NCBI RefSeq assembly: GCF_918698095.1
Contig: NZ_CAKKLY010000001.1
Location: 62,001-126,000, forward strand
DNA: 64,000 nucleotides
Origin: Arthrobacter sp. Bi83
GTDB lineage: Bacteria; Actinomycetota; Actinomycetes; Actinomycetales; Micrococcaceae
Direction of reading: 5' to 3'
This document shows, piece after piece, positions 35,982 to 45,316 of this stretch. Each line of letters starts with the position of its first letter. The first letter of the stretch is position 1. The position numbers and the translations under genes are program-made. Under the pieces are notes generated by a model. That model did no database searches and was not told the DNA's origin. It saw only the letters and a program-made list of their open reading frames with translations.

Positions 35982-36494
35982 TTAGAAACTCATCTCATTC
36001 CCCGCCACGCCCCCGAAAGGGGGCACCACCACCGGGCTCTTCGAACTGACGTTGTATGCCGGCGTGGCCGCCTCAGCCGCGACGGGCGCCTCAACGCCTG
36101 CACGCAGTTCAGCATCCGGCGCAGCAACCTGCGCGTGCGACATGCGCTGATACACCGCGGTCCCGAAACGGAGATCCGGTCCGATGGTGTCGGCGACAAT
36201 GCGTCGGGCTTCGCGGCGTTCGCCGTCCTTCTCGTACGAGCGGAATTCCAGCTCGCCCGCCACGGTTACCGGGTCGCCCTTTCGCAGTGAACTCGCCGAG
36301 TTCTCGGCCAGCGCACGGAATGCAGAGACGTTGTGGAAGACGGGTTCTCCGTCCTGCCAGGTGCCGTCCGCGCCCTGGATTCGCTGGTTGACAGCGACCC
36401 GGAGCTTAGCGTGGGCCACTCCGCTTTCGCCTACGCTGAGTTCGGGATCGGCAACCAGGTTGCCTGCGATGTTGATCGGGATTTTGGTGCCCAT
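35982..36494 (-). CDS. ssb: Single-stranded DNA-binding protein
   Basis: 170 aa. The OB-fold core is clear: IPINIAGNLVADPELSVGESGVAHAKLRVAVNQR, then VFHNVSAFRALAENSASSLRKGDPVTVAGELEFRSYEKDGERREARRIVADTIGPDL. ATG 36494 has GGAAAGGAC upstream. The C-terminus ends GNEMSF rather than the strongly acidic DDDIPF tip of chromosomal SSB, so interaction with host replication proteins may be weak. Plasmid SSBs coat entering single strands; here it follows ardC, a common leading-region pairing. Confidence 0.9.
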   Translation of the reverse strand: MGTKIPINIAGNLVADPELSVGESGVAHAKLRVAVNQRIQGADGTWQDGEPVFHNVSAFRALAENSASSLRKGDPVTVAGELEFRSYEKDGERREARRIVADTIGPDLRFGTAVYQRMSHAQVAAPDAELRAGVEAPVAAEAATPAYNVSSKSPVVVPPFGGVAGNEMSF

Positions 36495-36555
36495 GGTTCT
36501 TGTCCTTTCCAAAGCCGGCGGGACTTTCCCGCCGGACAAATTAGTGCCAGTCGGC

Positions 36556-37719
36556 TCACGGCCCGGCCATTACTGGTCCGTCAACGGACCGCAAAGTTTG
36601 TTCCACGCCCGCGTAGGTCGCTGCCGGCCTCAGCCGTGGGTCCGCGTCGACGGCGGTGATCTTGCCGCCAAACCCCGGCGGGTGTGTGATCTCAAGAATC
36701 CCCTTGCTGGCAGCAGTGACCCGTCCCAGTACTGACTTCGCAATATCCGCACGGGACGCTGGGAGCCTGCGCCTGGCGTCATGAGCCATCGCGTCTTTCT
36801 CCGCGTCAATGACGGCGTCAGCCCATCCGGCAAGATACGTCGCGGACTGGGGTCCGCGGTCGATCCCGTGGGCCTTCAGCACCGTGTAAGCCACGGATTC
36901 GGCTTCCACCTCGGCCAGTCCCCGGTGGTCTGCGCTGCTGCCATACAACCGGCCGACCGCGTCGTCGGGACCATGAAGCAGCACATGTCCAAGTTCGTGT
37001 GCAAGGACGGCCGCACGCTCTTCTGGGCTGAGCCAGGCGCCCACCTGGACCCGGCGGTGAGTGAAATCCGTAAAGCCGCTCGTCAGCCCATACTGGGCAT
37101 CCGTCACATCGACGTTGAAGCCATGGCTGCCCGCCACCGAGGCGAGAGATCCGCACAGCTCAGCTACGTCCAGCACTGACTCGGCACCGCCGCGGGGTAC
37201 GAGCAGCGGTGTGCCCTGCGTTTGTGAGACATCGAAGACTGCCTGGCCGCGCCAGCCCGTGATGACCGTCTTCTTTCCCTCGTCGACGGCGCCGTGGGGC
37301 ACGTGCTCACCCGCAGGGATGCGTTGCCGGGTACCGTCAGGAAGCGTGACCTGCTGGAGTCGGGCTGTGCGGGGAGCGATGACCCAGAGCGCGTGCTCAC
37401 CCCTGAGCACCGTACGGCCGTGGCGGGCCCACTCCTTGTACCCGGCCACCAGAGTCGGTTCATCGGTACCGCGCTGGGCCATCTGCATCATGAGCAGGGC
37501 AACATTGCCGCCCGAGTAACGCCACAACGTTGCCGAAGCGTCCAGCAGCACTTGCCACTGCGACGGAGATTCAACTGCCTTTTCCAGGACCTTGTGGAGG
37601 CCATCCGTCAAGGCAGAGATGCGCTCCTCGGGCGTCATGCGGGAATTGCCCGATTCGCTCCGGCCCGGCACGGGATCTGCCGCCACCGCACTCGATACGT
37701 CTTCAGATTCAGGGGCCAC
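36556..37719 (-). CDS. ardC: ArdC-like antirestriction protein
   Basis: 387 aa. The N-terminal ssDNA-binding domain is visible at residues ~30-165 (WRYSGGNVALLMMQMAQRG, YKEWARHGRTVLRGEHALWVIAP). A zincin domain follows with HELGH (His241, Glu242, His245) in LAHELGHVLLHG and a downstream glutamate in EVEAESVAYTVLKAHGID. ArdC proteins bind and protect incoming single-stranded DNA from host restriction during conjugation. It lies 61 bp upstream of ssb and probably shares its transcript. ATG or GTG choices near 37719 are not resolved; ATG 37638 (MTPEERIS) is possible. Confidence 0.85.
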   Translation of the reverse strand: MAPESEDVSSAVAADPVPGRSESGNSRMTPEERISALTDGLHKVLEKAVESPSQWQVLLDASATLWRYSGGNVALLMMQMAQRGTDEPTLVAGYKEWARHGRTVLRGEHALWVIAPRTARLQQVTLPDGTRQRIPAGEHVPHGAVDEGKKTVITGWRGQAVFDVSQTQGTPLLVPRGGAESVLDVAELCGSLASVAGSHGFNVDVTDAQYGLTSGFTDFTHRRVQVGAWLSPEERAAVLAHELGHVLLHGPDDAVGRLYGSSADHRGLAEVEAESVAYTVLKAHGIDRGPQSATYLAGWADAVIDAEKDAMAHDARRRLPASRADIAKSVLGRVTAASKGILEITHPPGFGGKITAVDADPRLRPAATYAGVEQTLRSVDGPVMAGP

Positions 37720-37808
37720 GACAGCCGCCCTTCATGCTTCTTGGAATCCAGCCGGGACCACCCCGCGGATACTTGTTCATGTCCTGAGGAAGGTCCAACA
37801 GCATGACA

Positions 37809-37984
37809 TCAGAATTCGTCTCCGACCTGGCGGGAAGCCGCCTGCCATTCAGCGAAGCCCGGGGCCTCGAGCCGGATGGTTCTCACTGCGGACTCCTTGT
37901 GCGCCTGCAGACCGACACACCCGGCCGTCCGGGTATGGATCCGCAGCCGCTCGACGGCGTGCGGCAGCCGTTCGTGAAAGGCCA
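37809..37984 (-). pseudogene. Detached 3' end of the transfer-operon small gene (direct repeat copy 1)
   Basis: Encodes FHERLPHAVERLRIHTRTAG.., then IRLEAPGFAEWQAASRQVGDEF and a stop, the last ~56 residues of the gene at 41539-42048. The two DNA copies (here and 41539-41714) align without gaps over 176 bp. They are almost identical in the 5' ~105 bp and clearly diverged in the 3' ~70 bp. Similarity stops sharply at the GCCA at 37984. No start codon or upstream part remains. Confidence 0.85.
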
Positions 37985-38504
37985 GCCACGTAGAACTCAG
38001 ATTGTCCCAGGTGCGGCGTGTATGGCAGCCCAGCTTTGAACACCTGTTGTGATACCTCAAAACCCGCCGGACTTACGACCTCTCGACTCAGGCGGAGTCC
38101 TTCATTCTGCGCTCGACACTGCAGATCTCCTCCTGGTGCTGCTCTTAGCTTCTTCGGCGATGAGGTCCGAAAATGAGCTGCTGAATGAGCCGCTCGATTC
38201 CGTTCGCTTTGAGGCCTCTCGCGTCTGCCCAGTCCCGAATCGATGCCGTAAGAGGTTACAGCGCAAGTCTCGAGTCATCCGCGCCAAGGCGTCGCTGCGC
38301 GTATCAGCAGTGGTTTGGCGGACCGGCAATTGACGGACTACTGACGCTGGGGAGGTCGTCCGATACCTAATAAGCAACGCGCTCGCACCGGGCTCGAACG
38401 CAAAAGGCAAGTCGCAAACACCTCTCTCTAGCAGATACAGGTCCTACTCGTAATACTGACGATCTCGCAGAATCGGTTTCGCTTGCTAAGTTCAGCAGGA
38501 TTAT
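37985..38504. other. Left flank of the inserted STAND gene, no gene seen
   Basis: 520 bp, less GC-rich than the transfer genes. Frames at 38102-38410 (minus) and 38185-38370 (plus) lack family features or ribosome sites. It presumably contains the promoter for the STAND gene. Confidence 0.5.
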
Positions 38505-41249
38505 GTGGCAACATCAGATTTCATGACTCAAATCGGCTTGGTTTCTAAGACTGTCCTCGTTCTCGCAAAGGGAGATTCCGCCGGAGCCGTGAGCCATGCC
38601 CGGGGTCATCTATTTGAGCTGTTCGTCGCCAGACTTCTCCAGGCCTATGGATATAAAGAGCCAAGTGCGAGCAACGTGACGGTCAATTCGAACGGGATTG
38701 AACTCGACGTGGTGACAAGTACAAGACTGGACGGCAGAGTCGCCATAGCTGAGTGCAAGGCCTATTCACAGCCAGTGGCAGCCAAAGAACTCACGAATTT
38801 TTACGGAAAAGTCACGATTGAGAGGTTTACCACGCCTGATGCCCTCGGGCTCATGATGGTAGTTCCTGGTCTAACTCCGAGCGGTCAGCAGGCGGCCAGA
38901 GCGATTGAGCTGAAGGACAAGAATTTCAAGTACATGGATGTGGAAGCCATTACCGACGCTTTGGACGGTGAGGGACTCATCGTCGATGCGCCGGTTCCGC
39001 TCTCACTACCCAGCGACTTCGCTGTAGTGGTGACCGAGTTCGGCATCTATTCAGCTGCCTTGGAACTCGATACGCACACTCGTTTGCCTGTACGCGCGGC
39101 TGTGTGGGCCGCCCAAGGGGGCGTTCCTGCTCCCGCATTGGAACTGATTGCCTCGCACGGCTATTCCCAGGGTCTGGAGGTTTGGGACGCTCGCACCCCG
39201 ACTCTCCACCCCCCGGCCAAACCGGACTCTCCGGACCAAGTTGTCCTAGCTACCGTCCTCCCGTCGCATAGCGATTTTCAGTACCAGTTGCCAGCGGGCC
39301 CCAAGTACTTCGTGGGACGGAAAACACTTCTAAAGACCCTCAGAGGCTTCATCGACTCAACATCCAAAACCATCATCTTCAACGCCCAATCGGGTTGGGG
39401 AAAAAGCAGCCTCGCTCTGAAGTTTGCGGAACTGATTGAGTCAAAGGGAGGATCCGCACTTGTGATGGACTCTCGAACCGCAAGTTCCTCCCGCTATGTC
39501 ACAGAGGTGCTGCGACGCGCGATCGACGGAGCAGTCCAGAAGGGACTGATGCAGCTAGGAGCTGATGTGAGCTGGGCGAGTCTACCGAGCGCTCTCAACA
39601 CGATAAGGAACGCCACCTGGAAATCTACCGACAAGCCAGTTCTTGTTTTCTTTGACCAATTTGAGAACGTTTTTCGATCACCAGAAATCACTCAGAGTTT
39701 CCGCGACCTGGCCCTCGGGATCAGAGACATAGAAGGGCCTATCAAAATTGGCTTTGCGTGGAAGACCGACCTGGTCGGATGGATCGAGGGCTACCCATAC
39801 CAGTTACGGGACGAAATCCGAAGCGCCTCGGAGACCGTCCTTGTGGAGCCCTTCGGTGCGGCCGAAGTCAACACACTTCTCAACAGGCTCCAGAAGAAAG
39901 CTCAAGTGAATCTTGGCCGGGACCTTCGTACTCGCCTACGCGAGTACAGCCAAGGCCTGCCTTGGCTGCTAAAAAAGCTAGCTGACCACGTCCTGCAAGA
40001 GCTTACGAACGGTACCAGCCCAGAGCAGCTACTAGCCGACTCCCTCAATATTCAAAACCTCTTCGATGTGGACCTTGCGCAACTTGAACCGGAGTCACTA
40101 GAGATACTCAGGCACATCGCTCAAAATGCACCTATCCCTGCTGGCGAAGTTACGGATCGATATGCCCCTGAGGCGGTCCAATCCTTGGTGGACCGCCGCT
40201 TGATCGTTCAGGTTGGTGACCGGCTAGACACATACTGGGATATTTTCAGAGACTACCTAAACACTGGCCGGGTCCCTCTCGAGGACTCGTATATTCTTCG
40301 ATCCGCACCCAACCAAATTGCTCGCATGCTGCCGCTAGTAATGAAGAAGGGCGGCAGTGCCGGTGTCGCATCTCTTGCATCTGACCTCAAGACCAGCGAC
40401 AACGTGATCTTCAACCTTTCGCGGGAACTGCGTTTGCTGGGGGTCACTTCATACGAGCCTTTGACGGTTCGCATCGTCGACGATATTGTCGCTGCCTCGG
40501 ACCCGGAGTTGGCGGCCCGGCAAAAGGTGACTAACGCATTGAGACGGCACCGTGCTTACTCAGCGTTATCGGACGTGGCGGCAAAGCAAGACGGATTAGC
40601 TACGACAGAAGCATTCAGCCATGCCCTACCTGGAATCTTCCCGGCAGTTGACGCTACGCAAGGAACGTGGTCCATCTACGCTAGGGTCTTTCTCTCGTGG
40701 TTCGAATACGCCGGCCTGGCATCACGTCGCGGCAATAGATGGGATGTTCAAGGTGACGCGACTGGCCAGAAGCCCCAACGTCTGTTGTCGCCTCCGTCCG
40801 CCATTCGCTCCCGCCCGGGCGTGCCGCAAGAGGCACCACGGCGTTCTTTTGACCTACTGTGCGAGATTGCATCAGGGGCGGTCGTCACTGTTCCAGATAG
40901 CAGCACTCCCCAACGGGACGCCCTGCGCACCTTAGCCGCTTTGGGAGCCGTTCTCGTAACTCCGGAAGGTCGCGTCGTCGCTGCCCGCGCAGACCTCATT
41001 AACAGTGACGGCTCAATTTCACGTCCGGTACTCCTTCGGCTCCTGAAATCGGTGCCCGGAGGCGAAGCGGGCCTGAAGACCTTGGAAGCCGATTCCTCGG
41101 CATCACCGCTAACAGTCGGCATGGCAATTCGTGAGGCAGCAGGCGGAAAGTGGACAGAAAGTAGTACGCATTCGATTGGCGGCGCGTTCCGCTCGTGGGC
41201 CAAGGAGCTAGGAGTGAAAGTCGAAGCAGTTCCCCGCAGCAAGACTTAG
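38505..41249 (+). CDS. Mrr-like nuclease fused to STAND ATPase, predicted defence protein
   Basis: 914 aa, GTG start (ATG 38523 possible). Residues ~30-150 are an Mrr/restriction-endonuclease-like domain: GHLFELFVARLL, GIELDVV (Asp68) and IAECKAY (Glu83-x-Lys85). FVGR (269-272) opens the STAND ATPase: Walker A NAQSGWGKSS (Lys300), Walker B PVLVFFDQFENVF (Asp384, Glu387), then a winged-helix region near 590-690. The C-terminal ~220 residues contain a further winged-helix-like stretch and no repeats. It is a different protein from the 21176-24886 NACHT gene but uses the same nuclease-switch plan. Codon use is less GC-rich than the flanking transfer genes, and the 176-bp direct repeats on each side point to recent insertion. 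Confidence 0.8.
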   Translation: MATSDFMTQIGLVSKTVLVLAKGDSAGAVSHARGHLFELFVARLLQAYGYKEPSASNVTVNSNGIELDVVTSTRLDGRVAIAECKAYSQPVAAKELTNFYGKVTIERFTTPDALGLMMVVPGLTPSGQQAARAIELKDKNFKYMDVEAITDALDGEGLIVDAPVPLSLPSDFAVVVTEFGIYSAALELDTHTRLPVRAAVWAAQGGVPAPALELIASHGYSQGLEVWDARTPTLHPPAKPDSPDQVVLATVLPSHSDFQYQLPAGPKYFVGRKTLLKTLRGFIDSTSKTIIFNAQSGWGKSSLALKFAELIESKGGSALVMDSRTASSSRYVTEVLRRAIDGAVQKGLMQLGADVSWASLPSALNTIRNATWKSTDKPVLVFFDQFENVFRSPEITQSFRDLALGIRDIEGPIKIGFAWKTDLVGWIEGYPYQLRDEIRSASETVLVEPFGAAEVNTLLNRLQKKAQVNLGRDLRTRLREYSQGLPWLLKKLADHVLQELTNGTSPEQLLADSLNIQNLFDVDLAQLEPESLEILRHIAQNAPIPAGEVTDRYAPEAVQSLVDRRLIVQVGDRLDTYWDIFRDYLNTGRVPLEDSYILRSAPNQIARMLPLVMKKGGSAGVASLASDLKTSDNVIFNLSRELRLLGVTSYEPLTVRIVDDIVAASDPELAARQKVTNALRRHRAYSALSDVAAKQDGLATTEAFSHALPGIFPAVDATQGTWSIYARVFLSWFEYAGLASRRGNRWDVQGDATGQKPQRLLSPPSAIRSRPGVPQEAPRRSFDLLCEIASGAVVTVPDSSTPQRDALRTLAALGAVLVTPEGRVVAARADLINSDGSISRPVLLRLLKSVPGGEAGLKTLEADSSASPLTVGMAIREAAGGKWTESSTHSIGGAFRSWAKELGVKVEAVPRSKT

Positions 41250-41280
41250 CTACCGGCCCAGCAAGGAGGGTGGCGATAAC

Positions 41281-41532
41281 ATGACATCGATCACTTCAGA
41301 TCGTACAGCGCATCCCACAGCAATCCCGTCGATGACCCAACACCACCACGGACGGCAGGTCGGTCCCTCAGGAGAACCGCTGCAAAGCTTCGACGCACGG
41401 CCTTCGGAACCCATTCATCACCAAGACACACCCGATCAACCTCCGGACTCCGATTGCCGTCCCATACGTCCTTACATCCGGCGGGCTACTCTGCAAATAC
41501 TGATTCACACCACCCTGGTTCTCGTGAAGTGA
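41281..41532 (+). CDS. Short hypothetical reading frame after the STAND gene
   Basis: 83 codons. A strong AAGGAGG (41263-41269) lies 11 bp before the ATG, which argues for translation, but the product (MTSITSDRTAHPTAIPSMTQ, then His/Pro/Gln rich) matches nothing known and looks low in structure after ~20 residues. It may be the 5' stub of a gene cut off when the segment inserted. Confidence 0.3.
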   Translation: MTSITSDRTAHPTAIPSMTQHHHGRQVGPSGEPLQSFDARPSEPIHHQDTPDQPPDSDCRPIRPYIRRATLQILIHTTLVLVK

Positions 41533-41538
41533 CCACCT

Positions 41539-42048
41539 TCAGAATGTGTCCGCGATCTGGTGGGAACCCGCCTGCCACTCAACGAAGCCCGCTGCATCGA
41601 GCCGCAGGATTCTCACGGCGGACTCCTTGTGCGCCTGCAGCCCGACACAACCGGCCGTCCGGGTATGGATCCGCAGACGCTCGACGGCGTGCGGCAGCCG
41701 TTCGTGAAAGGCCAGGGGCCCGAACCCGGGATCGTCGCTGGCGTAGGAGGCCAGTTCAGCCCGCTGCATAGCATAGAGCTCGGCCACGATCTCGGTGTGG
41801 CGCCACCAGCAGTCCGGAACCACCGACGTCGTCAGCTGGTACGTCGCAACAAGCCAGCGGACCCAGACCGCCAAAGAACGCCACACACTTCCGGCCTGGT
41901 CAGCTGTCATTTCCCGCCAACGGTAGGTCACGCCGGATGCCCGCCCCGGTGGCCGGAAGGCAGAGCGGAAGAGCTCCGCCGTCAGCTCGTCGTCGTCCGC
42001 TCCGGCTGACGGGATCTCAAAGCGTTCGACGTCGTCATGGCTGGCCAT
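41539..42048 (-). CDS. Conserved small protein at the end of the transfer operon
   Basis: 169 aa from ATG 42048. The core RSLAVWVRWLVATYQLTTSVVPDCWWRHTEIVAELYAMQRAE is a pattern repeatedly seen in small proteins of actinobacterial conjugative plasmids, without known function. It overlaps the end of traG by 14 bp, so it belongs to the transfer operon. Its 3' 176 bp are repeated at 37809-37984 next to ardC, showing that this gene and ardC were adjacent before the STAND gene came in. Confidence 0.7.
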   Translation of the reverse strand: MASHDDVERFEIPSAGADDDELTAELFRSAFRPPGRASGVTYRWREMTADQAGSVWRSLAVWVRWLVATYQLTTSVVPDCWWRHTEIVAELYAMQRAELASYASDDPGFGPLAFHERLPHAVERLRIHTRTAGCVGLQAHKESAVRILRLDAAGFVEWQAGSHQIADTF

Positions 42049-43855
42049 CGGCTGGCTCCTCAGTTGCTGCCTGCCGCAGACGGTGCCCATCTGCCAGGGC
42101 CCGTTCAAGCTCCAGCTTTGACCGACCCAGCTCGGCGGCGTCTTTGCGTTTGTGCCATTCGCGCAAGTCCAAGAGGATGGGCCGGGTTCGACGTCCCAGC
42201 ATCAGGGCCGTTCCTGCCGGCAAGCGCCTGATCTCATGAAGCGGCAGGACCGGGCTCTCCCTGATCTGTTCGCCGTCCTGCCGACCCTGTGCAGACCAGG
42301 AACGGGTATTAAGGGTCAGGCTCCGCTCCCCCAGCAGCCCAGCCAGCGAGCGCAGGTCACGTTCGTCGGAGCCTCCGCCGAAAATCACCTTGATGATGGC
42401 CGAGTCCCAAATTGTGGCTGCCTCATCGATTGACCAGCCAGTACGGGCCTGGGACAGAGATTGGAGAACTACCAGCGTTGAGATGCCGATGCCGCCGCCG
42501 TCAGAGAGGGCGATGGGCAGGCCCGGCCATGGTGCCAGATTGGCAATCTCGTCCAGAACCAGGGACAGCGGCGGATCCAGCCTTCCTCCCGGAGAGACAA
42601 ATGCCATTTCGCGAGCGGCGTTGTCGATGTCGTCAATCAGAGCCGAAAGATACGGCCCTGCCGCAGCAGCTCCCGCACGGGTGCCGATCAGATACAGGGT
42701 CCCGCAGTCCCGGATGAACCTCTTTGGGTCAAATTCCTCCGACTCGTCCCGGGGATCGAGTGCGGCGAGCACTTTCGGTGACGACAGTGGTGCGACAGCG
42801 GCCGACACACCAATCCAGGAGTTGGACGTGTTCCGGGGGTCATCCTCAAGGATGCCCATGAGATCGGCCTGCCACCCCAGCGCCGCCGCCGGTAGGCTCA
42901 GGACCTCCAACGCCTCACGTGCCAAGACCGGGCTCGAAGACCAGCGCCGAAACGCACGGACACCCTCGCCGGACAGGGCCGCAGCATGAAGGAGGCACTG
43001 CAGGATGATCAGCGAGCGCTTTTGCCATGCAGCGTTCTCTCCCTTCATCTCCGTGTCCGCAGTGATAACGAGAGCGCGGCGCGTGGCGATATCCGGGTCC
43101 TCGCAGCCACGAACGGGAGACCAGCGAAGTGTCGAGGGCAGTCCGGACATGCCTTGTGGGTCGAAGACCGTGACTGGCCTGCCGCGTGTAGCGCGGGCCT
43201 TCATAGTTACCACCAAGTTGTCGGCGCGGGTGGATGTCGTGACTACAGCACCCGGCGCATCGAGGATGGCGTTGATGACCACATAGAGGCCCTTACCGGA
43301 TCGCGGAGCACCCTGGATGACCATCGATTCCTCCGTGGATACATGGATCGTGACGCCTCGGGAGCGGCCCAAAGTCCAGGCCACGTCCTGGATCCGCGGC
43401 TTGGCGAGGCCTGGCCGCGTGAATTTGCCTCGCTTTAGGACGGCCCTCGCTCCGAAATCTTGGAGGATCTCGGTACGGCGCGCGATGCCCTCGCGGCTCA
43501 GTATGTCCTGGCGCAGCCACGCCCCGGATTGCTTCCACCTTCGCCAGGCAAAGACAGACCCGACGGCGAGCGCAGCCGCCAGAAGGAGGATTGGGCCAAC
43601 GAGCCACCAGATACTGCCGATCCCGACGTCGCATCCCTCTGGTACGGGTACCACCCAGTTGATCCGGCCGATGAAAAGTCCGACGGCGGCGGCCGGGTTG
43701 AACGGCGACGGCAGACTGCCGCCGCAGCGCCAGGCCATCACGACGTTAGCTGCCCCCTGGACCAGGAAACACAGACAGACATAACCGGCCACGGCGATGA
43801 GCCCGGCCGTGACCAACGGACTGTCGGTGCCTCGCCGCGAATTCATCTGTGGCAT
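42035..43855 (-). CDS. traG: Type IV coupling protein, TraG/VirD4 (TraM-recognition) family
   Basis: 606 aa. Two N-terminal membrane helices (VTAGLIAVAGYVCLCFLVQGAANVVM and SIWWLVGPILLLAAALAVGSVFAW) are followed by the ATPase: Walker A IQGAPRSGKG (Lys188), Walker B-type SLVLDEIANLAPW, and a LQSLSQARTGW helix typical of VirD4. It links the relaxosome to the secretion channel and powers DNA entry. The start lies directly before the virB4 stop codon, with the translation units abutting. Length and layout are normal for actinobacterial TraG. Confidence 0.9.
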   Translation of the reverse strand: MPQMNSRRGTDSPLVTAGLIAVAGYVCLCFLVQGAANVVMAWRCGGSLPSPFNPAAAVGLFIGRINWVVPVPEGCDVGIGSIWWLVGPILLLAAALAVGSVFAWRRWKQSGAWLRQDILSREGIARRTEILQDFGARAVLKRGKFTRPGLAKPRIQDVAWTLGRSRGVTIHVSTEESMVIQGAPRSGKGLYVVINAILDAPGAVVTTSTRADNLVVTMKARATRGRPVTVFDPQGMSGLPSTLRWSPVRGCEDPDIATRRALVITADTEMKGENAAWQKRSLIILQCLLHAAALSGEGVRAFRRWSSSPVLAREALEVLSLPAAALGWQADLMGILEDDPRNTSNSWIGVSAAVAPLSSPKVLAALDPRDESEEFDPKRFIRDCGTLYLIGTRAGAAAAGPYLSALIDDIDNAAREMAFVSPGGRLDPPLSLVLDEIANLAPWPGLPIALSDGGGIGISTLVVLQSLSQARTGWSIDEAATIWDSAIIKVIFGGGSDERDLRSLAGLLGERSLTLNTRSWSAQGRQDGEQIRESPVLPLHEIRRLPAGTALMLGRRTRPILLDLREWHKRKDAAELGRSKLELERALADGHRLRQAATEEPADGQP

Positions 43856-45316
43856 TCAGATCATCCGGTCGTCGGTGCCGAAGACTTCAAGCTCATCGGT
43901 CGTGACCTGGTTCGCCACAATGAAGGAACGATTCCCGACCTTCCAGAGGCCAACACCTTTGGGGAGGTTCTCTACGTGCTCACATTCGGCCTCCGACAAG
44001 CCCAGGGCTTCTTTCGTTAGTCTCATCGCGTCGTGCTTTTGCCGGTAGATGATCCTGGTGTCCGCCTCGGTCAACAGGCCGAGTGCCTTCTGCCGGTGCC
44101 CGCTGGAGCTGTCTCCGATTTCGTTGAGGTCCGCGACTTTATGCATGATGAGCAGGTTCGCAATGCCGTATGTACGGGCTAACCGCCACTGCTCGCTCAT
44201 TTTGGCGAGCATGTACGGGTCGGCCAGCATGCGCCAACCTTCGTCGTAAACCACCAGCCGCTTGCCGCCATCGGGATTGGTGACGGCTGCCTCCAGCCAC
44301 GTGGCACCGCACGCGGCTGCCAGGGACAATGCTTGTTCCGAGGCGCCGATGAGCGCAGAAGTGTCCATAACCATCATGGGCGCATCGGCGTCGAAAGCGA
44401 CCGTAGACGGGGCGTCAAACATGCCTTCCAGGTCACCAGAGACCGTCCGCCTCAGGGAGTGGCTGACCGCCACTCCCCCATCTTTGCCCACCAGCCCGAT
44501 CGTTTCCTTCGACGGGTTCAACAGATGGTCCAGAACCATTGGCAGCGTCGGATTCGAGTTCTCGGCTACCGTCTCCATGAGAGCCATGTCCAGGGCAGTG
44601 TGCTCCACAGGACGGAGGGGCATGCCCTGCCGCATGAGAGAAACCAGTGCCACCAACAGGTAGCGACGGCGTTGGCGCACCACGGCCTGCCACTGCGCCT
44701 CACTCAAGGCGCTGGACCGCGGCCCCGCGTCGAGTGGATTGACGCGGGCAGCGCGACCGGGGCCCACGGAAATGACCTTGCCGCCGACCGCATTGGCGAC
44801 GGCAACCCATTCGCCTTTGGGATCGGAGGCGACGGCGGCCTTCCGCCCCAGCGTTATGGACCTGGCCACCAGGGACTTTCCGCACATGGATTTGCCGGTC
44901 CCCACGGTGCCGATGACAACGATCGAGGGTCCGCTGATGACGCCCTTGTCATAGAGAATCCACGGGTCGTAGGAGAACGCTCCCGAGCCGAAGACGTCGG
45001 TGCCGATATAGGTGCCTTCGTGGCCGAGCCCCGATTCTGTGATGAATGGATACGCCGCGGCGAAGGTCAGGGTGGACGCGCGATGCGGTGCCGGACGCAG
45101 GCGGTGCGGGCCACGCAGCGAGACAGGTTCCCTGCTCCCCCAGTCTCCGCCGTGCTCGGCGGTGTCCAACCGGGTGCCGACCATCTCGCCGGCCCGGTTC
45201 AGAGCGGCCGCCCACGGTAGGCTGTCAGCGGCAGCCGCCCGCCGCCGTCGTTCCTTCCGCTCCCTGCGGTTCACTCCCGACGGCAAGTATTCAACCGACT
45301 GGTTTGTCCGCATCAT
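43856..45316 (-). CDS. VirB4-like conjugation ATPase
   Basis: About 486 aa from the MM start at 45316. Walker A IGTVGTGKS (Lys142) and a C-terminal half with VIYDEGWRMLADPYMLAKMSEQWRLARTYGIANLLIMHKVADL (Walker B and the following helix) are typical of the C-terminal ATPase part of VirB4/TraC. The N-terminal part is short; the other half of a VirB4 is likely supplied by the SCO6880-like protein encoded just upstream, with which it overlaps by 4 bp. It powers assembly of the conjugation channel. A longer start at 45364 is less likely since it overlaps the upstream gene. Confidence 0.85.
   Translation of the reverse strand: MMRTNQSVEYLPSGVNRRERKERRRRAAAADSLPWAAALNRAGEMVGTRLDTAEHGGDWGSREPVSLRGPHRLRPAPHRASTLTFAAAYPFITESGLGHEGTYIGTDVFGSGAFSYDPWILYDKGVISGPSIVVIGTVGTGKSMCGKSLVARSITLGRKAAVASDPKGEWVAVANAVGGKVISVGPGRAARVNPLDAGPRSSALSEAQWQAVVRQRRRYLLVALVSLMRQGMPLRPVEHTALDMALMETVAENSNPTLPMVLDHLLNPSKETIGLVGKDGGVAVSHSLRRTVSGDLEGMFDAPSTVAFDADAPMMVMDTSALIGASEQALSLAAACGATWLEAAVTNPDGGKRLVVYDEGWRMLADPYMLAKMSEQWRLARTYGIANLLIMHKVADLNEIGDSSSGHRQKALGLLTEADTRIIYRQKHDAMRLTKEALGLSEAECEHVENLPKGVGLWKVGNRSFIVANQVTTDELEVFGTDDRMI

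Noticed and set aside
38102..38410. 102-codon minus-strand frame between the repeat copy and the STAND gene
   Set aside because: Ser/Arg-rich, no ribosome site, no family pattern; it looks like chance reading in non-coding DNA.
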